Shown in pieces: positions 17,273-25,924 of a stretch of 45,335 nucleotides of DNA. Both the position numbers and the translations under genes were made by a program. Under the pieces are notes generated by a model. The model saw only the letters and a program-made list of their open reading frames with translations. It was not told the DNA's origin and made no database searches. Each line of letters starts with the position of its first letter. Within the stretch, counting starts at the first letter, position 1. The stretch spans positions 1 through 45,335 of the forward strand of contig JAJEBG010000018.1 of assembly GCA_022824005.1 (NCBI GenBank), in the 5' to 3' direction. Source of the DNA: Paracoccaceae bacterium. Its GTDB lineage: Bacteria; Pseudomonadota; Alphaproteobacteria; Rhodobacterales; Rhodobacteraceae.

Positions 17273-17635
17273 TTAGCCAAGGGCCGCCTTCGCTTTGGCC
17301 ACAACTTCAGAAAAAGCCTTGGGCTCACGAACCGCAAGGTCGGCGAGAACTTTGCGGTCAAGTTCAATACCCGCACGCCCTAGACCATGAATAAAGCGCG
17401 AATAGTTTAATTCGCTATCATTTTCTCGAACGGCCGCGTTAATGCGCTGGATCCAAAGGGCGCGGAAATTACGTTTACGGGCTTTGCGATCACGCGTTGC
17501 GTATTCTTGGGCTTTTTCAACCGCCAACTTTGCCGTCTTGTAGGTGTTTTTGCGACGGCCGTAATAACCTTTGGCGGCCTTTATTACTTTCTTGTGTCGG
17601 GCGTGCGTGGTGGTTCCACCTTTGACTCTTGACAT
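17273..17635 (-). CDS. rplT: Ribosomal protein L20
   Basis: 120 residues, normal length, with the L20 signature ([20 protein letters not shown] and [32 protein letters not shown]). L20 binds 23S rRNA early in assembly of the large subunit and in many bacteria represses its own operon. It sits 11 bases after rpmI in the usual rpmI-rplT order. infC, which often precedes this pair, is absent here. Confidence 0.97.
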   Translation of the reverse strand: MSRVKGGTTTHARHKKVIKAAKGYYGRRKNTYKTAKLAVEKAQEYATRDRKARKRNFRALWIQRINAAVRENDSELNYSRFIHGLGRAGIELDRKVLADLAVREPKAFSEVVAKAKAALG

Positions 17636-17646
17636 GGCCGTTCTCC

Positions 17647-17847
17647 TCAGCGCCCGTAGGGCATAAATGACTTGATCATTTTTGCGTCAGGCTTTGACAG
17701 CATTGCTGTGCCTCGCGCATTGCGAATGAACTTGTTGGAACGTTTGATCATGCCATGGCGTTTTCCCGACTGCTGGACCTTCACTCGCCCATTTGCCGTC
17801 ACCTTGAAACGCTTCTTGACACTGGATTTGGTTTTCATTTTCGGCAT
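17647..17847 (-). CDS. rpmI: Ribosomal protein L35
   Basis: 66 residues, typical of L35: the basic [20 protein letters not shown] opening and the [15 protein letters not shown] core. It is part of the large ribosomal subunit. An AGGAGAC sequence upstream of the ATG is a good ribosome binding site. The gene lies 118 bases behind secE rather than behind infC, so its promoter must lie in that gap or transcription continues from secE. Confidence 0.96.
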   Translation of the reverse strand: MPKMKTKSSVKKRFKVTANGRVKVQQSGKRHGMIKRSNKFIRNARGTAMLSKPDAKMIKSFMPYGR

Positions 17848-17965
17848 TTCTGTCTCCTCATTGATGAGATGGTTCTAGCGTGGTTCGGCATGCCGTTATC
17901 AATCGGCCGACCTCGCAGTCATTTTGATTGTCTATGGGGTCAATTCCGTCAACGCAATCCTAATC

Positions 17966-18160
17966 TCAAAATGCGTTCAGCAGCGACGTGAGGCCAAAAG
18001 CAATAACTTGGTCAACAAGGAAGAAAAACAGAGCCGCGATGGTCGCCATAATGAACACCATCGCTGTCGTGACGAGCAATTCCCGACGCGTCGGCCACAC
18101 AACCTTGGAGACTTCAGTTCGGGTTTGCTGGATAAATTGAAGCGGTGAAATCTTCGCCAT
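17966..18160 (-). CDS. secE: Preprotein translocase subunit SecE
   Basis: A 64-residue short-type SecE with the conserved QFIQQTRTEVSKVVWPTRRE amphipathic helix, followed by one membrane helix (about residues 29-57). It clamps the two halves of SecY in the inner-membrane translocon. tRNA-Trp lies 100 bases upstream, the usual bacterial neighbour. The usual downstream gene nusG, followed by rplK-rplA, is missing; rpmI comes next instead. Confidence 0.95.
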   Translation of the reverse strand: MAKISPLQFIQQTRTEVSKVVWPTRRELLVTTAMVFIMATIAALFFFLVDQVIAFGLTSLLNAF

Positions 18161-18259
18161 TCTGTTTCTGTCCTCTCACAGCGCGTTCAACAATATAGGT
18201 CCCGATCATGCGATTTGCAACTAACTTCACCCTGTCACTCAACCAATTGACATCAAGGA

Positions 18260-18335
18260 TGGCAGGGGCGGAGGGACTCGAACCCCCGACAACCGGTTTT
18301 GGAGACCGGTGCTCTACCAACTGAGCTACACCCCT
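18260..18335 (-). tRNA. tRNA-Trp (anticodon CCA)
   Basis: On the minus strand this folds as a complete cloverleaf. The acceptor AGGGGTG (18335-18329) pairs with CGCCCCT, with one G-U. The D arm is GCTC...GAGC, the anticodon stem is CCGGT/ACCGG around CTCCAAA with anticodon CCA, and the T arm is GGGGGTTCGAGTCCCTC. The discriminator is G and CCA is encoded (18262-18260). It has normal length and no sign of decay. Confidence 0.97.
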
Positions 18336-18386
18336 ACAAACGCATTTCCAAACCCTATGATCAATCTCAGAGATGATTGGCTTCCC

Positions 18387-18746
18387 TCAACTACCTAAAT
18401 TGCGCCGAGTCTGCAACTCTTCAAAGACGCTCTCGTTTGGAGGTGCGGTATGTGTCCAAATCATCCATTGGCCAGGCAAGACATGCCATTGGTCGCGCGT
18501 ACAACAATGATAAAGAAGAGATTGGACGAAGGTCTTGCCCTCAATAATGGCGTGCGCCGATTTCGCAATATTAAAGATGACAATTAAGGAAATATCCGTG
18601 ATCGCCGATTTAGCGCCGTTTATCTGTAAAGAAATACGCCGAACGCTTTGGAGATAGGGCAAATCCTGGCCGGCAGGACTGAAATCCACTATCCGATTCC
18701 ATTGGAAGAGTTGTCCATTTTCAGATGTCTGGTGCAGTCGGGACAA
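18387..18746 (-). CDS. Hypothetical protein
   Basis: A possible 119-residue protein that I do not recognise, starting at a TTG (18746) with an in-frame stop just upstream. It has no signal peptide; a mildly hydrophobic stretch (ITDISLIVIFNI) lies in the middle and two cysteines at YHCCTRDQW. It fills the space between yhaN and tRNA-Trp on the same strand. The poor start means it could also be the remaining C-terminal part of a longer gene. Its reality as a gene is uncertain. Confidence 0.4.
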   Translation of the reverse strand: MSRLHQTSENGQLFQWNRIVDFSPAGQDLPYLQSVRRISLQINGAKSAITDISLIVIFNIAKSAHAIIEGKTFVQSLLYHCCTRDQWHVLPGQWMIWTHTAPPNESVFEELQTRRNLGS

Positions 18747-18808
18747 TAGCGATTAATCAGGTCATGATGAGCACATCAATCAAGAGAGCTGAAGTCGCTA
18801 ACGAAAAA

Positions 18809-21800
18809 TCAAAGAGTGTGAACTTGGACATCGCCGCAAACCTCTTGCGCGATATCGACGACATGCCGATGATGAGTCAAATAGATGGCCTGCCCTGTGC
18901 GACCGATGCGATCCATCAAAGTGCAGGCGGCACGGGTTCGTGTATCGTCAAAAGTTTCAAAGACATCGTCACAGAAAAAGGGCAGTATCCTTCCTGTTGA
19001 GGCCATGTGCTCGTAGGCGGCGGCCCGCAAGGCGAGATAAAGTTGAAAACGTGTCCCTTTGGACAAATCATCGGCCCGCTTTGACGCATTGGTTCGATCA
19101 ATCGCGAAGAGTATTTCTTGATGACCTTGAGGTTCGGTCTGCAACCTCTGATAGTTACCCCCCGTCAAAGACGAAAAAGCGGTTTCTGTCGCTTTCAACA
19201 TGGAACTGCGATGCTTTTCGCTGAACCGACGGATGGCTTCCTCGGCCAATTGATGTCCAAAATGCAGTCTCAGATATTCCTGAGCGGTTTCTTTCATCTC
19301 CAAGTCAATATTGCGAACCTTCTCCACAAGAACCGCCACCCCATCATCGTCCGTGACATTGTCAAGTTGAGTTTGAAGGCGTGTGCGCGTTTCAACAGTT
19401 TCGAAATATTCCTCATCAGCCTTTTGGGAATCCGCTTCGGTCACAGCCAGCGACACCGTGATCTCTTCACGATGGCAATCGGCGACCTCGGCCCTAGCGG
19501 CTTCAAGATTGGGAACATCAAGCTTTGTGCAGACGTCCTTGGTCAGTTGACGAATGGTTTGGCGCTTGGCAATAATTCCTTGTGCGTTTGCGACCTCACG
19601 AGAGAGATCTTGAAGCGATTCAACTTTGATTGACGGCGGAAACTGGGCGGTCAGAGACTTAAATTTGGCGTCATGATCTTGCAGCGATGCGCTCACCTGA
19701 CTGAGTTCATCATTGAGGTCTTTTAATTTGCCGGTCAATTCTTCATAAGAATTAGTCGCTTCCTGTGCCTCTGCCGTGGTCTCTCGCAGCGTTTTGAACC
19801 ATTCAAGAGGATCGTCTGCGATAACTTCTACACCAAAACGATGGGAGATCTCTTTCACCGACTTCCTAAATCTGGCCTGATCCGCTTCCATACTCTTGAT
19901 GCGCTGGTTAAGATCACGACGCTGTGAGTCAAGGGTTTGGATTTCACTCATACCCTCGATGAACTTTTCAAGAATAGAGTGATCGACCGAATTGCCAAAT
20001 CTGTTTTGGGTCCAGGTATCAATGGCTTGAGCGGCACATGAATGCTGCTCAAGACATCTTTTCAACTCTTTGGTTTGACGTGTGTGACTGCGACGCAATT
20101 GATCGCGCTGGCCTTGTTCCTTCGCCAACTCTCTAGCCGCATCTCGCCTTTCTCGTTCCGATTTCATCGCGACGGAGGCGATGGCGGTAAAGTCTTCCTC
20201 ATCTTTAAGTTGAGGCATGGCGGCGACCAGTTGGTCCCTTAATCTGTTGGTATGGGCGAGAGTTGCCGCATGTTTGTGCTCAGTCGACAGTCGATGATCC
20301 TCACTTTCTCTAGCCGCATCAACCTTTTCCAACCAATCAATTAATCCCTCAGGTGTCAGGGGAGGATCAATTTTAAGGTTTAAAGATACATTGACCATTC
20401 TCTGTTCTTGTTCATTGATCGCGGTCGCCAAACGAGTGAGTTTTTCTTCGATAGTTTTGATTTGAACTTGCAGGTCACGGGACTGCTCTTCAAGTTGACG
20501 TATCTTGCCAAGGCTTGTGGCATTTTCGATGCGAATGGCTTGGACTTGATCGTATTGGAACATGGCCTTCTCAAATACCTCAGCGGTCTCCGCCGTCAGT
20601 GCAGACTTATGGTCGGCCCACTTCGTATCTCGTGCCGCTTTCAGATCAACGACTTCGCTATCAATTCTTAAACCGACAACTTTTCTGAGTTGGTCGATTT
20701 GACTGTCGGCGGCTGCGAGTTCGCGTTGAATTTCCGCTCGTCGGTCGCGCTCCCTTTTTTCCTCCTTTTTCCATTCTGCCAACTCGGTGGCCATGCGCCT
20801 CGATTCAATCGAAGTTAAGTCCGCAAATGGCACAGTCGTGAACTTTCGGCCCCGCACCATGAGCGCATTTAGGGTGCGCTCGGCCTTCCCGTTGGCTTCT
20901 TGAATTTGTTGGCGGGCGATACGGTAATTAGCGAGGACGGAAGGAATATCATTTTGATCCAGAATATCTGTGACTTTTTCATCACAAGGAACCCCCTCTT
21001 CGAGGTGCCGAAATGTCGCTTTGGTGTCTTCAATCTGCTTGTTGAGCGTGGCGATCTCGTGCTCCACTCTTGACCTCTCTATGCTCAATTTATTCAGTCT
21101 AGAGCATTTTTGAGAGATGTCAGAAAAATCAGCTATGTTCAGCACCAATGCTGAGTTCTCTATGTTTGGGGGAAGGCCCAAACGCACCGCCGTGTGGCGG
21201 ATGTTTTGAGCGATTTGATTCATCTCTTCCTGACGCTTGGGAATATCCTCGTTTGCGGTGACAAACCGGCTACGCAAATCCTCGATCGTCTGCAAATCGT
21301 CACCAAGACGGAGGCGATCTGGGTCGAGAGAAATGTCCTTAATTTGCGCTTCAACCCGTTCAATTTCTGCCGCCAAACGCCTATGACTTTCGCTTTGTCG
21401 GGCCCGCTCTGCAATCATCGTTTCAAGTTGATTTCTGTCGATACTGATCATGTCGGGATAATGGGCAGAGGCCGCGATCGAAGAGGATAATTCAGCGATA
21501 TCCGTCAATTTAGGCAAGGCCTCTGAAATACATTTTAGGCGAGCGGCCTCCTTTAGAAGTCGTCGACGTTTTTGGTCAGCGGTCTTCTCTGCCTTTTTAG
21601 CCTCGGTCAGTTCTTTACGGACCGTCTTGTATTTTGTAGCTGAGGTTCGCTCTGACTCAACCTTACGTGAAATATTGTCCCTTTCCCGTTTCAGATATTG
21701 CATACGCTGTGTGCTACCCCGAAACTTGTAGAGTTGGTCAGCCTCCTCCCTCACCTTATCAAGAAGCTTGGTCACATTGCTGATTCCTGAAGCGGCACCA

Positions 21801-22255
21801 AAGAGAAGGCGACCGATTTGTCCCTTTCCCGTGGTGATCTCGTCACCACCTTCTTCGATTGTTTTGTCGTCTAGGCAATAGAGTTTGCGATAATCCGCCT
21901 CTCCCAAACCACCTAGAATATTGCCAAAAAAATCTTCCGAAAGATATTGTTGACCAACGGTCAGATTGTTTTGACGAGTGGGCAATCGGGTCACCGTTTG
22001 GTCTTCACCGTTAAGTTCAATTTCGGCCCCCACACGGAGATTTGCTCGTTGATGCAGGTGGTCGTAAGGCTCTCTGAGGGGAAACCCGTAAAGGAGGCGG
22101 AGATATCCTTCCATCAAGGTCGTCTTGCCGGCCTCATTGTCGCCATAGATAATATGGAAATCCGACAACTCTCTTTCAGGGCGACGGCCAAATTCAATCA
22201 CCTTGTCTGTAAACATCCCAAAGCGGCGCAACTTGAGCGTTCGAATACGCATCAT
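18809..22255 (-). CDS. yhaN: YhaN-type SMC/Rad50-like ATPase
   Basis: A 1148-residue protein with the split ATPase of the SMC/Rad50 group. Walker A is GDNEAGKTTL (38-47). About 850 residues of heptad-rich coiled coil follow, full of E, K, R, Q and A. The C-terminal part carries a signature-like region (DDLSKGTRFQLYLALRAAAYE) and Walker B in LPFFCDDVFETFDD. It pairs with the Mre11-like protein encoded just before it: the yhaO stop overlaps the yhaN start as ATGA, so they are translated together. YhaN/YhaO pairs are relatives of SbcC/SbcD thought to process DNA ends, but they are poorly studied. The assignment to YhaN rather than SbcC rests on the N-terminal sequence style and the YhaO partner. 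Confidence 0.88.
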   Translation of the reverse strand: MMRIRTLKLRRFGMFTDKVIEFGRRPERELSDFHIIYGDNEAGKTTLMEGYLRLLYGFPLREPYDHLHQRANLRVGAEIELNGEDQTVTRLPTRQNNLTVGQQYLSEDFFGNILGGLGEADYRKLYCLDDKTIEEGGDEITTGKGQIGRLLFGAASGISNVTKLLDKVREEADQLYKFRGSTQRMQYLKRERDNISRKVESERTSATKYKTVRKELTEAKKAEKTADQKRRRLLKEAARLKCISEALPKLTDIAELSSSIAASAHYPDMISIDRNQLETMIAERARQSESHRRLAAEIERVEAQIKDISLDPDRLRLGDDLQTIEDLRSRFVTANEDIPKRQEEMNQIAQNIRHTAVRLGLPPNIENSALVLNIADFSDISQKCSRLNKLSIERSRVEHEIATLNKQIEDTKATFRHLEEGVPCDEKVTDILDQNDIPSVLANYRIARQQIQEANGKAERTLNALMVRGRKFTTVPFADLTSIESRRMATELAEWKKEEKRERDRRAEIQRELAAADSQIDQLRKVVGLRIDSEVVDLKAARDTKWADHKSALTAETAEVFEKAMFQYDQVQAIRIENATSLGKIRQLEEQSRDLQVQIKTIEEKLTRLATAINEQEQRMVNVSLNLKIDPPLTPEGLIDWLEKVDAARESEDHRLSTEHKHAATLAHTNRLRDQLVAAMPQLKDEEDFTAIASVAMKSERERRDAARELAKEQGQRDQLRRSHTRQTKELKRCLEQHSCAAQAIDTWTQNRFGNSVDHSILEKFIEGMSEIQTLDSQRRDLNQRIKSMEADQARFRKSVKEISHRFGVEVIADDPLEWFKTLRETTAEAQEATNSYEELTGKLKDLNDELSQVSASLQDHDAKFKSLTAQFPPSIKVESLQDLSREVANAQGIIAKRQTIRQLTKDVCTKLDVPNLEAARAEVADCHREEITVSLAVTEADSQKADEEYFETVETRTRLQTQLDNVTDDDGVAVLVEKVRNIDLEMKETAQEYLRLHFGHQLAEEAIRRFSEKHRSSMLKATETAFSSLTGGNYQRLQTEPQGHQEILFAIDRTNASKRADDLSKGTRFQLYLALRAAAYEHMASTGRILPFFCDDVFETFDDTRTRAACTLMDRIGRTGQAIYLTHHRHVVDIAQEVCGDVQVHTL

Positions 22256-23526
22256 GACGACGAGGAGCTCCGCATCATAGCGGCGACTCTTCGAACGCCG
22301 TCTTCACTAAGATTTTGAATCAATTGTTTGAGGTCGTCCTCTTCGCGCAATAAGTCTTGACGAATTTGCGTTGACAGGTTGCCCAACACTCTTTCAGCAT
22401 CCTTCTCAAAATCATGTCTAAACTGATCTTCGGTTGGCAAATCGGCCATGATTTCCACTAATTCTGAGGTGGCGTCTTGGGCGCTCGATTGGCGCGGAGT
22501 TTCGACATTGAAAACCACCTTATCGATCCACAACTTGCCAGTGTCTCGCGCCATCACTCGGATGAATTCTTCAAGTTCACGGTGATCACGGAGGATATCC
22601 CAACTCAATCCGGAGGGGCCCTCAAGGCTTACCCGAGTGATACCAAAGGGCGATAGCAACCTGTCGGAATGGCGAGTCAACGCTTCTCGAAGCGCTTGGC
22701 GCAAACTGTCCCAATCTTCGCAATCTGAAATGTCGATGTTGATGTGATCGAATTCAATAACCGAGGTGGGCAACTCCTCAATCGAAATTTGACCGTCTTC
22801 GATTTCAATCAATGTCACGGATTTGGGTCCCGCTTCACCGACATCACGCCCCTGCGGAATGCCAGGCATGACAATCCATGGCTCTTGGCAATAGATCTGT
22901 CTTTTGTGAATATGTCCAAGTGCCCAATAATCAAAACCGGCCTTTTGCAACTCAACTAGATGGCATGGCGCGTACTTGTCCTGCCTGTTATCGCCCGCGA
23001 GGGAGGTGTGCATTAGAGCAATATTTATCTTTCCGTTTTCCGGAGGGCGAAATTTCGGGAGCAAACTTTCTCTCACTGAGCGGTGAGGAAAACTCACTCC
23101 GTGAATTAGAATATTCTCAGCGATCTCTTCCACGCCACCATGACCACTAAAGAGATGAACATTATCAGGAAAACTCGTCTCACCCGTGATGGGATTGTCA
23201 GCATCATGATTGCCTTTGACATAAAAGACACGGATGCCAGCCTCTTTGAGGCGATTCAATTGAAGGATAAGAAACACCGAAGTTTGGGCATTGCGCTCGT
23301 TTTGGTCAAAAAGATCACCACTCACCAATACGGCCATAACTTCGTGCTGTAAGGCGAGATCAACGATTTTTTTCAACGACTTGCGAGTGGCGGCACGCAC
23401 CTGATCCTGCAATTCTGGATCACGCATGGCTAAGGAAACGAGCGGTGAGTCGAGGTGCAAATCGGCGGTATGCAACAGTTTAATCAATTCGACAATTCCA
23501 TCAATCGGATGCCCTATGACATCCAT
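22252..23526 (-). CDS. yhaO: YhaO-type metallophosphoesterase (Mre11/SbcD-like nuclease)
   Basis: A 424-residue protein with all the calcineurin-like phosphoesterase motifs that hold two Mn ions: LHTADLHLDSP (I), VSGDLFDQN (II), YVKGNHDADN (III), IALMHTSL (IV) and ALGHIHKRQ (V). The C-terminal 150 residues would be the capping and ATPase-binding region. The first 12 residues precede the family start (LIKLLHTADLHL), so a later TTG or a downstream start is possible; the ATG at 23526 is the only ATG. It follows the pyruvate kinase stop by 28 bases and overlaps yhaN by 4. Together they likely form a DNA-end processing complex. Confidence 0.9.
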   Translation of the reverse strand: MDVIGHPIDGIVELIKLLHTADLHLDSPLVSLAMRDPELQDQVRAATRKSLKKIVDLALQHEVMAVLVSGDLFDQNERNAQTSVFLILQLNRLKEAGIRVFYVKGNHDADNPITGETSFPDNVHLFSGHGGVEEIAENILIHGVSFPHRSVRESLLPKFRPPENGKINIALMHTSLAGDNRQDKYAPCHLVELQKAGFDYWALGHIHKRQIYCQEPWIVMPGIPQGRDVGEAGPKSVTLIEIEDGQISIEELPTSVIEFDHINIDISDCEDWDSLRQALREALTRHSDRLLSPFGITRVSLEGPSGLSWDILRDHRELEEFIRVMARDTGKLWIDKVVFNVETPRQSSAQDATSELVEIMADLPTEDQFRHDFEKDAERVLGNLSTQIRQDLLREEDDLKQLIQNLSEDGVRRVAAMMRSSSSS

Positions 23527-23554
23527 TCAACCCATTAGAATGCGCACTGGGTTT

Positions 23555-24985
23555 TCATTCTTTAGCGGGGCAGGGTATATCAGCAATGCGGATAATATTC
23601 GTCGATCCCGGAACATTGAAGGGCACACCGGCGAGGATGATCACGCGCTCACCAGGTTTCCCAAATTCTTCCCCCTCGGCGGTGGCAACGGCGTTCGCCA
23701 CTGCTTCATCAAAATTCTGCACCAGAGCGGTCACCATGCAATGCGCCCCCCAAGACAAAGTCATGCGGCGAGCGATGGTATCGAAGGGAGTCATCACGAC
23801 CATAGGGATGCGGGGTCTCTCGCGGGAGACAAGACGAGCGGTGGTGCCAGAATGGGTAAAACAGCACACCGCTTTGACATCTGCGGTCTCGGCAATTTCA
23901 CGCGCCGCTAGCGTGATGGCATCGGCCACCGATTGGCGCGTGCCATGTCTTGAGGCCTCAATAATCTGTCGGTAAGTTGGGTCATGCTCCACCGAGACGG
24001 CGACATTATTCATTGTGCGAACCGAAGCGACAGGAAATTTACCGACCGCTGATTCGGCTGATAGCATGACTGCGTCGGCCCCTTCATACATCGCCGTGGC
24101 GACATCCGATACTTCGGCTCTTGTCGGCACCGGGCTCGCGACCATGCTTTCCAACATCTGCGTGGCCACAATGACCGGTTTGGCGGCGGCGCGGCAGCGG
24201 CGGATCAGTCGCTTCTGCACCGGTGGCAATTCATGGACTTGCATCTCAACGCCGAGATCGCCCCGTGCTACCATAATCCCATCGGCCGCCTCAAGAATGG
24301 TGTCAAAACATTCAATGGCCGCGGGTTTCTCAATCTTGGCCATGATCGCCGCCCGTCCTCTTGCGAGGTCTCGCGCTTCCATAATGTCAGCCGGCCGCTG
24401 CACAAACGAAAGGGCCAACCAATCAATGCCCAACTCACAGACAAAATCAAGGTCGGTTCGGTCTTTCTTTGAAAGGGCCGCCAAAGGGAGCACGACATCG
24501 GGAAGATTGATCCCTTTACGATCAGAGATTCTTCCGCCTTCCATGACCCGACATGAGACAAAGTCCTCACCAACCTCATCGACTTCAAGGCGTATCCGTC
24601 CATCATCAACCAGCATTGTGGCCCCCGGTTTCAATGCCGAAAAGACTTCATTGACCGGAATGTGAACGCGCGAATGATCCCCGGGCGTGGCATCCTTATC
24701 AAAGCGGAATATCTGTCCATTGGTCAAGATTTCCGAGCCATTGGCAAAGGTTCCACAACGAATTTTTGGCCCCTGCAAATCGACCAAAATCGCTAACGGC
24801 CGGCCAACGGCTTTTTCGATTTTACGAATATTTTGGTGTCGAGCTCGGACTGTCGCGTGATCACCGTGGCTCATATTAAGGCGAAATACATCGGCCCCGG
24901 CGTCAAACAATTCTTGGATCACCTCTGCATTGTCAGATGCCGGCCCCAATGTTGCCACTATTTTGACGCTGCGCTCGCGTTTCAC
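23555..24985 (-). CDS. pyk: Pyruvate kinase
   Basis: 476 residues, a normal-length pyruvate kinase making pyruvate and ATP from phosphoenolpyruvate. Seen are KIVATLGPAS at the start, FRLNMSHG, the active-site IMAKIEKPAAIE with the catalytic lysine, GDLGVEMQ, and MLESMVASPVPTRAEVSDV. A C-terminal allosteric domain follows (CCFTHSGTTARLVSRERP). The GTG at 24985 is chosen because it sits behind a GGGGGG site and gives the usual MKRERSVKIVATLG start; the frame is open up to 25042 but that part looks non-coding. It heads an operon-like run with yhaO and yhaN, without obvious metabolic logic. Confidence 0.93.
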   Translation of the reverse strand: MKRERSVKIVATLGPASDNAEVIQELFDAGADVFRLNMSHGDHATVRARHQNIRKIEKAVGRPLAILVDLQGPKIRCGTFANGSEILTNGQIFRFDKDATPGDHSRVHIPVNEVFSALKPGATMLVDDGRIRLEVDEVGEDFVSCRVMEGGRISDRKGINLPDVVLPLAALSKKDRTDLDFVCELGIDWLALSFVQRPADIMEARDLARGRAAIMAKIEKPAAIECFDTILEAADGIMVARGDLGVEMQVHELPPVQKRLIRRCRAAAKPVIVATQMLESMVASPVPTRAEVSDVATAMYEGADAVMLSAESAVGKFPVASVRTMNNVAVSVEHDPTYRQIIEASRHGTRQSVADAITLAAREIAETADVKAVCCFTHSGTTARLVSRERPRIPMVVMTPFDTIARRMTLSWGAHCMVTALVQNFDEAVANAVATAEGEEFGKPGERVIILAGVPFNVPGSTNIIRIADIPCPAKE

Positions 24986-25148
24986 AATGCCCCCCGGATT
25001 TCTCTGCCATTCCCATGATCGGCAAGAAGTTTTGGCTATCACGGCGTAGTGAAATTGGCAAGTTGTGGTTTCGTCCTTGCGTCAAGAACGACGTCTTGGA
25101 TCTCCCTCACTTCAACCGCAATCCTGACAAAATATGGCGAGGATGGCT

Positions 25149-25760
25149 TTATCCGGCAATGCGCAAAGTCACATTGAGCCGACCCCCATTCGGCAACAAT
25201 GACGAGGAGCCAAATCGAATCCCATCGATGCCATGATATCGAAGGCGGGACTCCCCGCCCATCACAACCACATCGCCTGACTTTAGCCAAATCGACTCGG
25301 TTGAGCCACCTCGTTTGAGATGACCGATCCGAAAACGCGCTTCATCGCCGAGCGAAATCGACACCACGGGATATTGAAAGTCCGCCTCGTCTCGATCACA
25401 ATGCATACCCATTTTGGCCTTCTCAAGGTAGAGATTGATCAAACAGGTGTCGGGTTCGGGTAGCCCGTCGGTGACGTGGTGCCAAACCTGCTTGGCCAAT
25501 GGCGGTATCGGTGGCCATCCGGCTCCACAGGGATGTCTTGTTTGATAACGATATCCCCGCCGGTCGGCGACCCAACCGAGCGCTCCAGCCGATGTAATGC
25601 GCACCGACATGCGATGACCCGATGGCGTGATAGGAGAGAACATCGGGGCGGCTTTGGCGACTTGTCGCAACTCTTCGGTCAGCGCTTCTTGCTGATGGCC
25701 ATCAAGATGCGATTGATAAATCTCAAAACCTCGAATGGTTTGACTAGGTTTCAATGACAT
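25149..25760 (-). CDS. alkB: AlkB-like Fe(II)/2-oxoglutarate-dependent DNA demethylase
   Basis: About 203 residues. It shows the iron ligands HxD in MGMHCDRDEAD and the distal H in LRYHGIDGI, the 2-oxoglutarate-binding RLNVTLR at the end, and the substrate loop WPPIPPLAKQVW. It would oxidatively remove methyl groups such as 1-methyladenine and 3-methylcytosine from DNA. The ATG at 25760 (MSLKPSQTIRGFEIY) fits the family; an upstream in-frame start at 25817 adds 19 atypical residues and overlaps the dnaK promoter. It lies divergent to dnaK and upstream of pyk on the same strand, after a 160-base gap. Confidence 0.92.
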   Translation of the reverse strand: MSLKPSQTIRGFEIYQSHLDGHQQEALTEELRQVAKAAPMFSPITPSGHRMSVRITSAGALGWVADRRGYRYQTRHPCGAGWPPIPPLAKQVWHHVTDGLPEPDTCLINLYLEKAKMGMHCDRDEADFQYPVVSISLGDEARFRIGHLKRGGSTESIWLKSGDVVVMGGESRLRYHGIDGIRFGSSSLLPNGGRLNVTLRIAG

Positions 25761-25796
25761 GAGGTCACCACAATCACCCTCTAAGTTGGGGCTAAA

Positions 25797-25825
25797 CTTG
25801 TCAGTCCAAAAACGCACCCTATATA
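25797..25825 (+). promoter_or_regulatory. RpoH (sigma-32) type promoter of dnaKJ
   Basis: CTTG (25797-25800), a 17-base spacer and CCTATATAA (25818-25826) match the alphaproteobacterial heat-shock consensus CTTG-N17/18-CYTAT well. Transcription would begin near 25832, giving a leader of about 90 bases before dnaK. No CIRCE element (HrcA site) is seen here. Confidence 0.7.
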
Positions 25826-25924
25826 AATTGATGGACTGACGAAGTCCACGAATAAAAGAATGACCGCGGCCGAACGGAAAGAGAGCCGAGCCGCAAATAA
25901 AAGGACGAAGGATAAAAGACCAAA

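Noticed and set aside
18260-18335. tRNA-Trp as an integration (att) site
   Set aside because: No integrase gene and no second copy of the tRNA 3' end were seen in the window.
24015-24665. Plus-strand frame of 216 codons
   Set aside because: Antisense of pyruvate kinase; composition is that of a mirrored coding strand and there is no start site.
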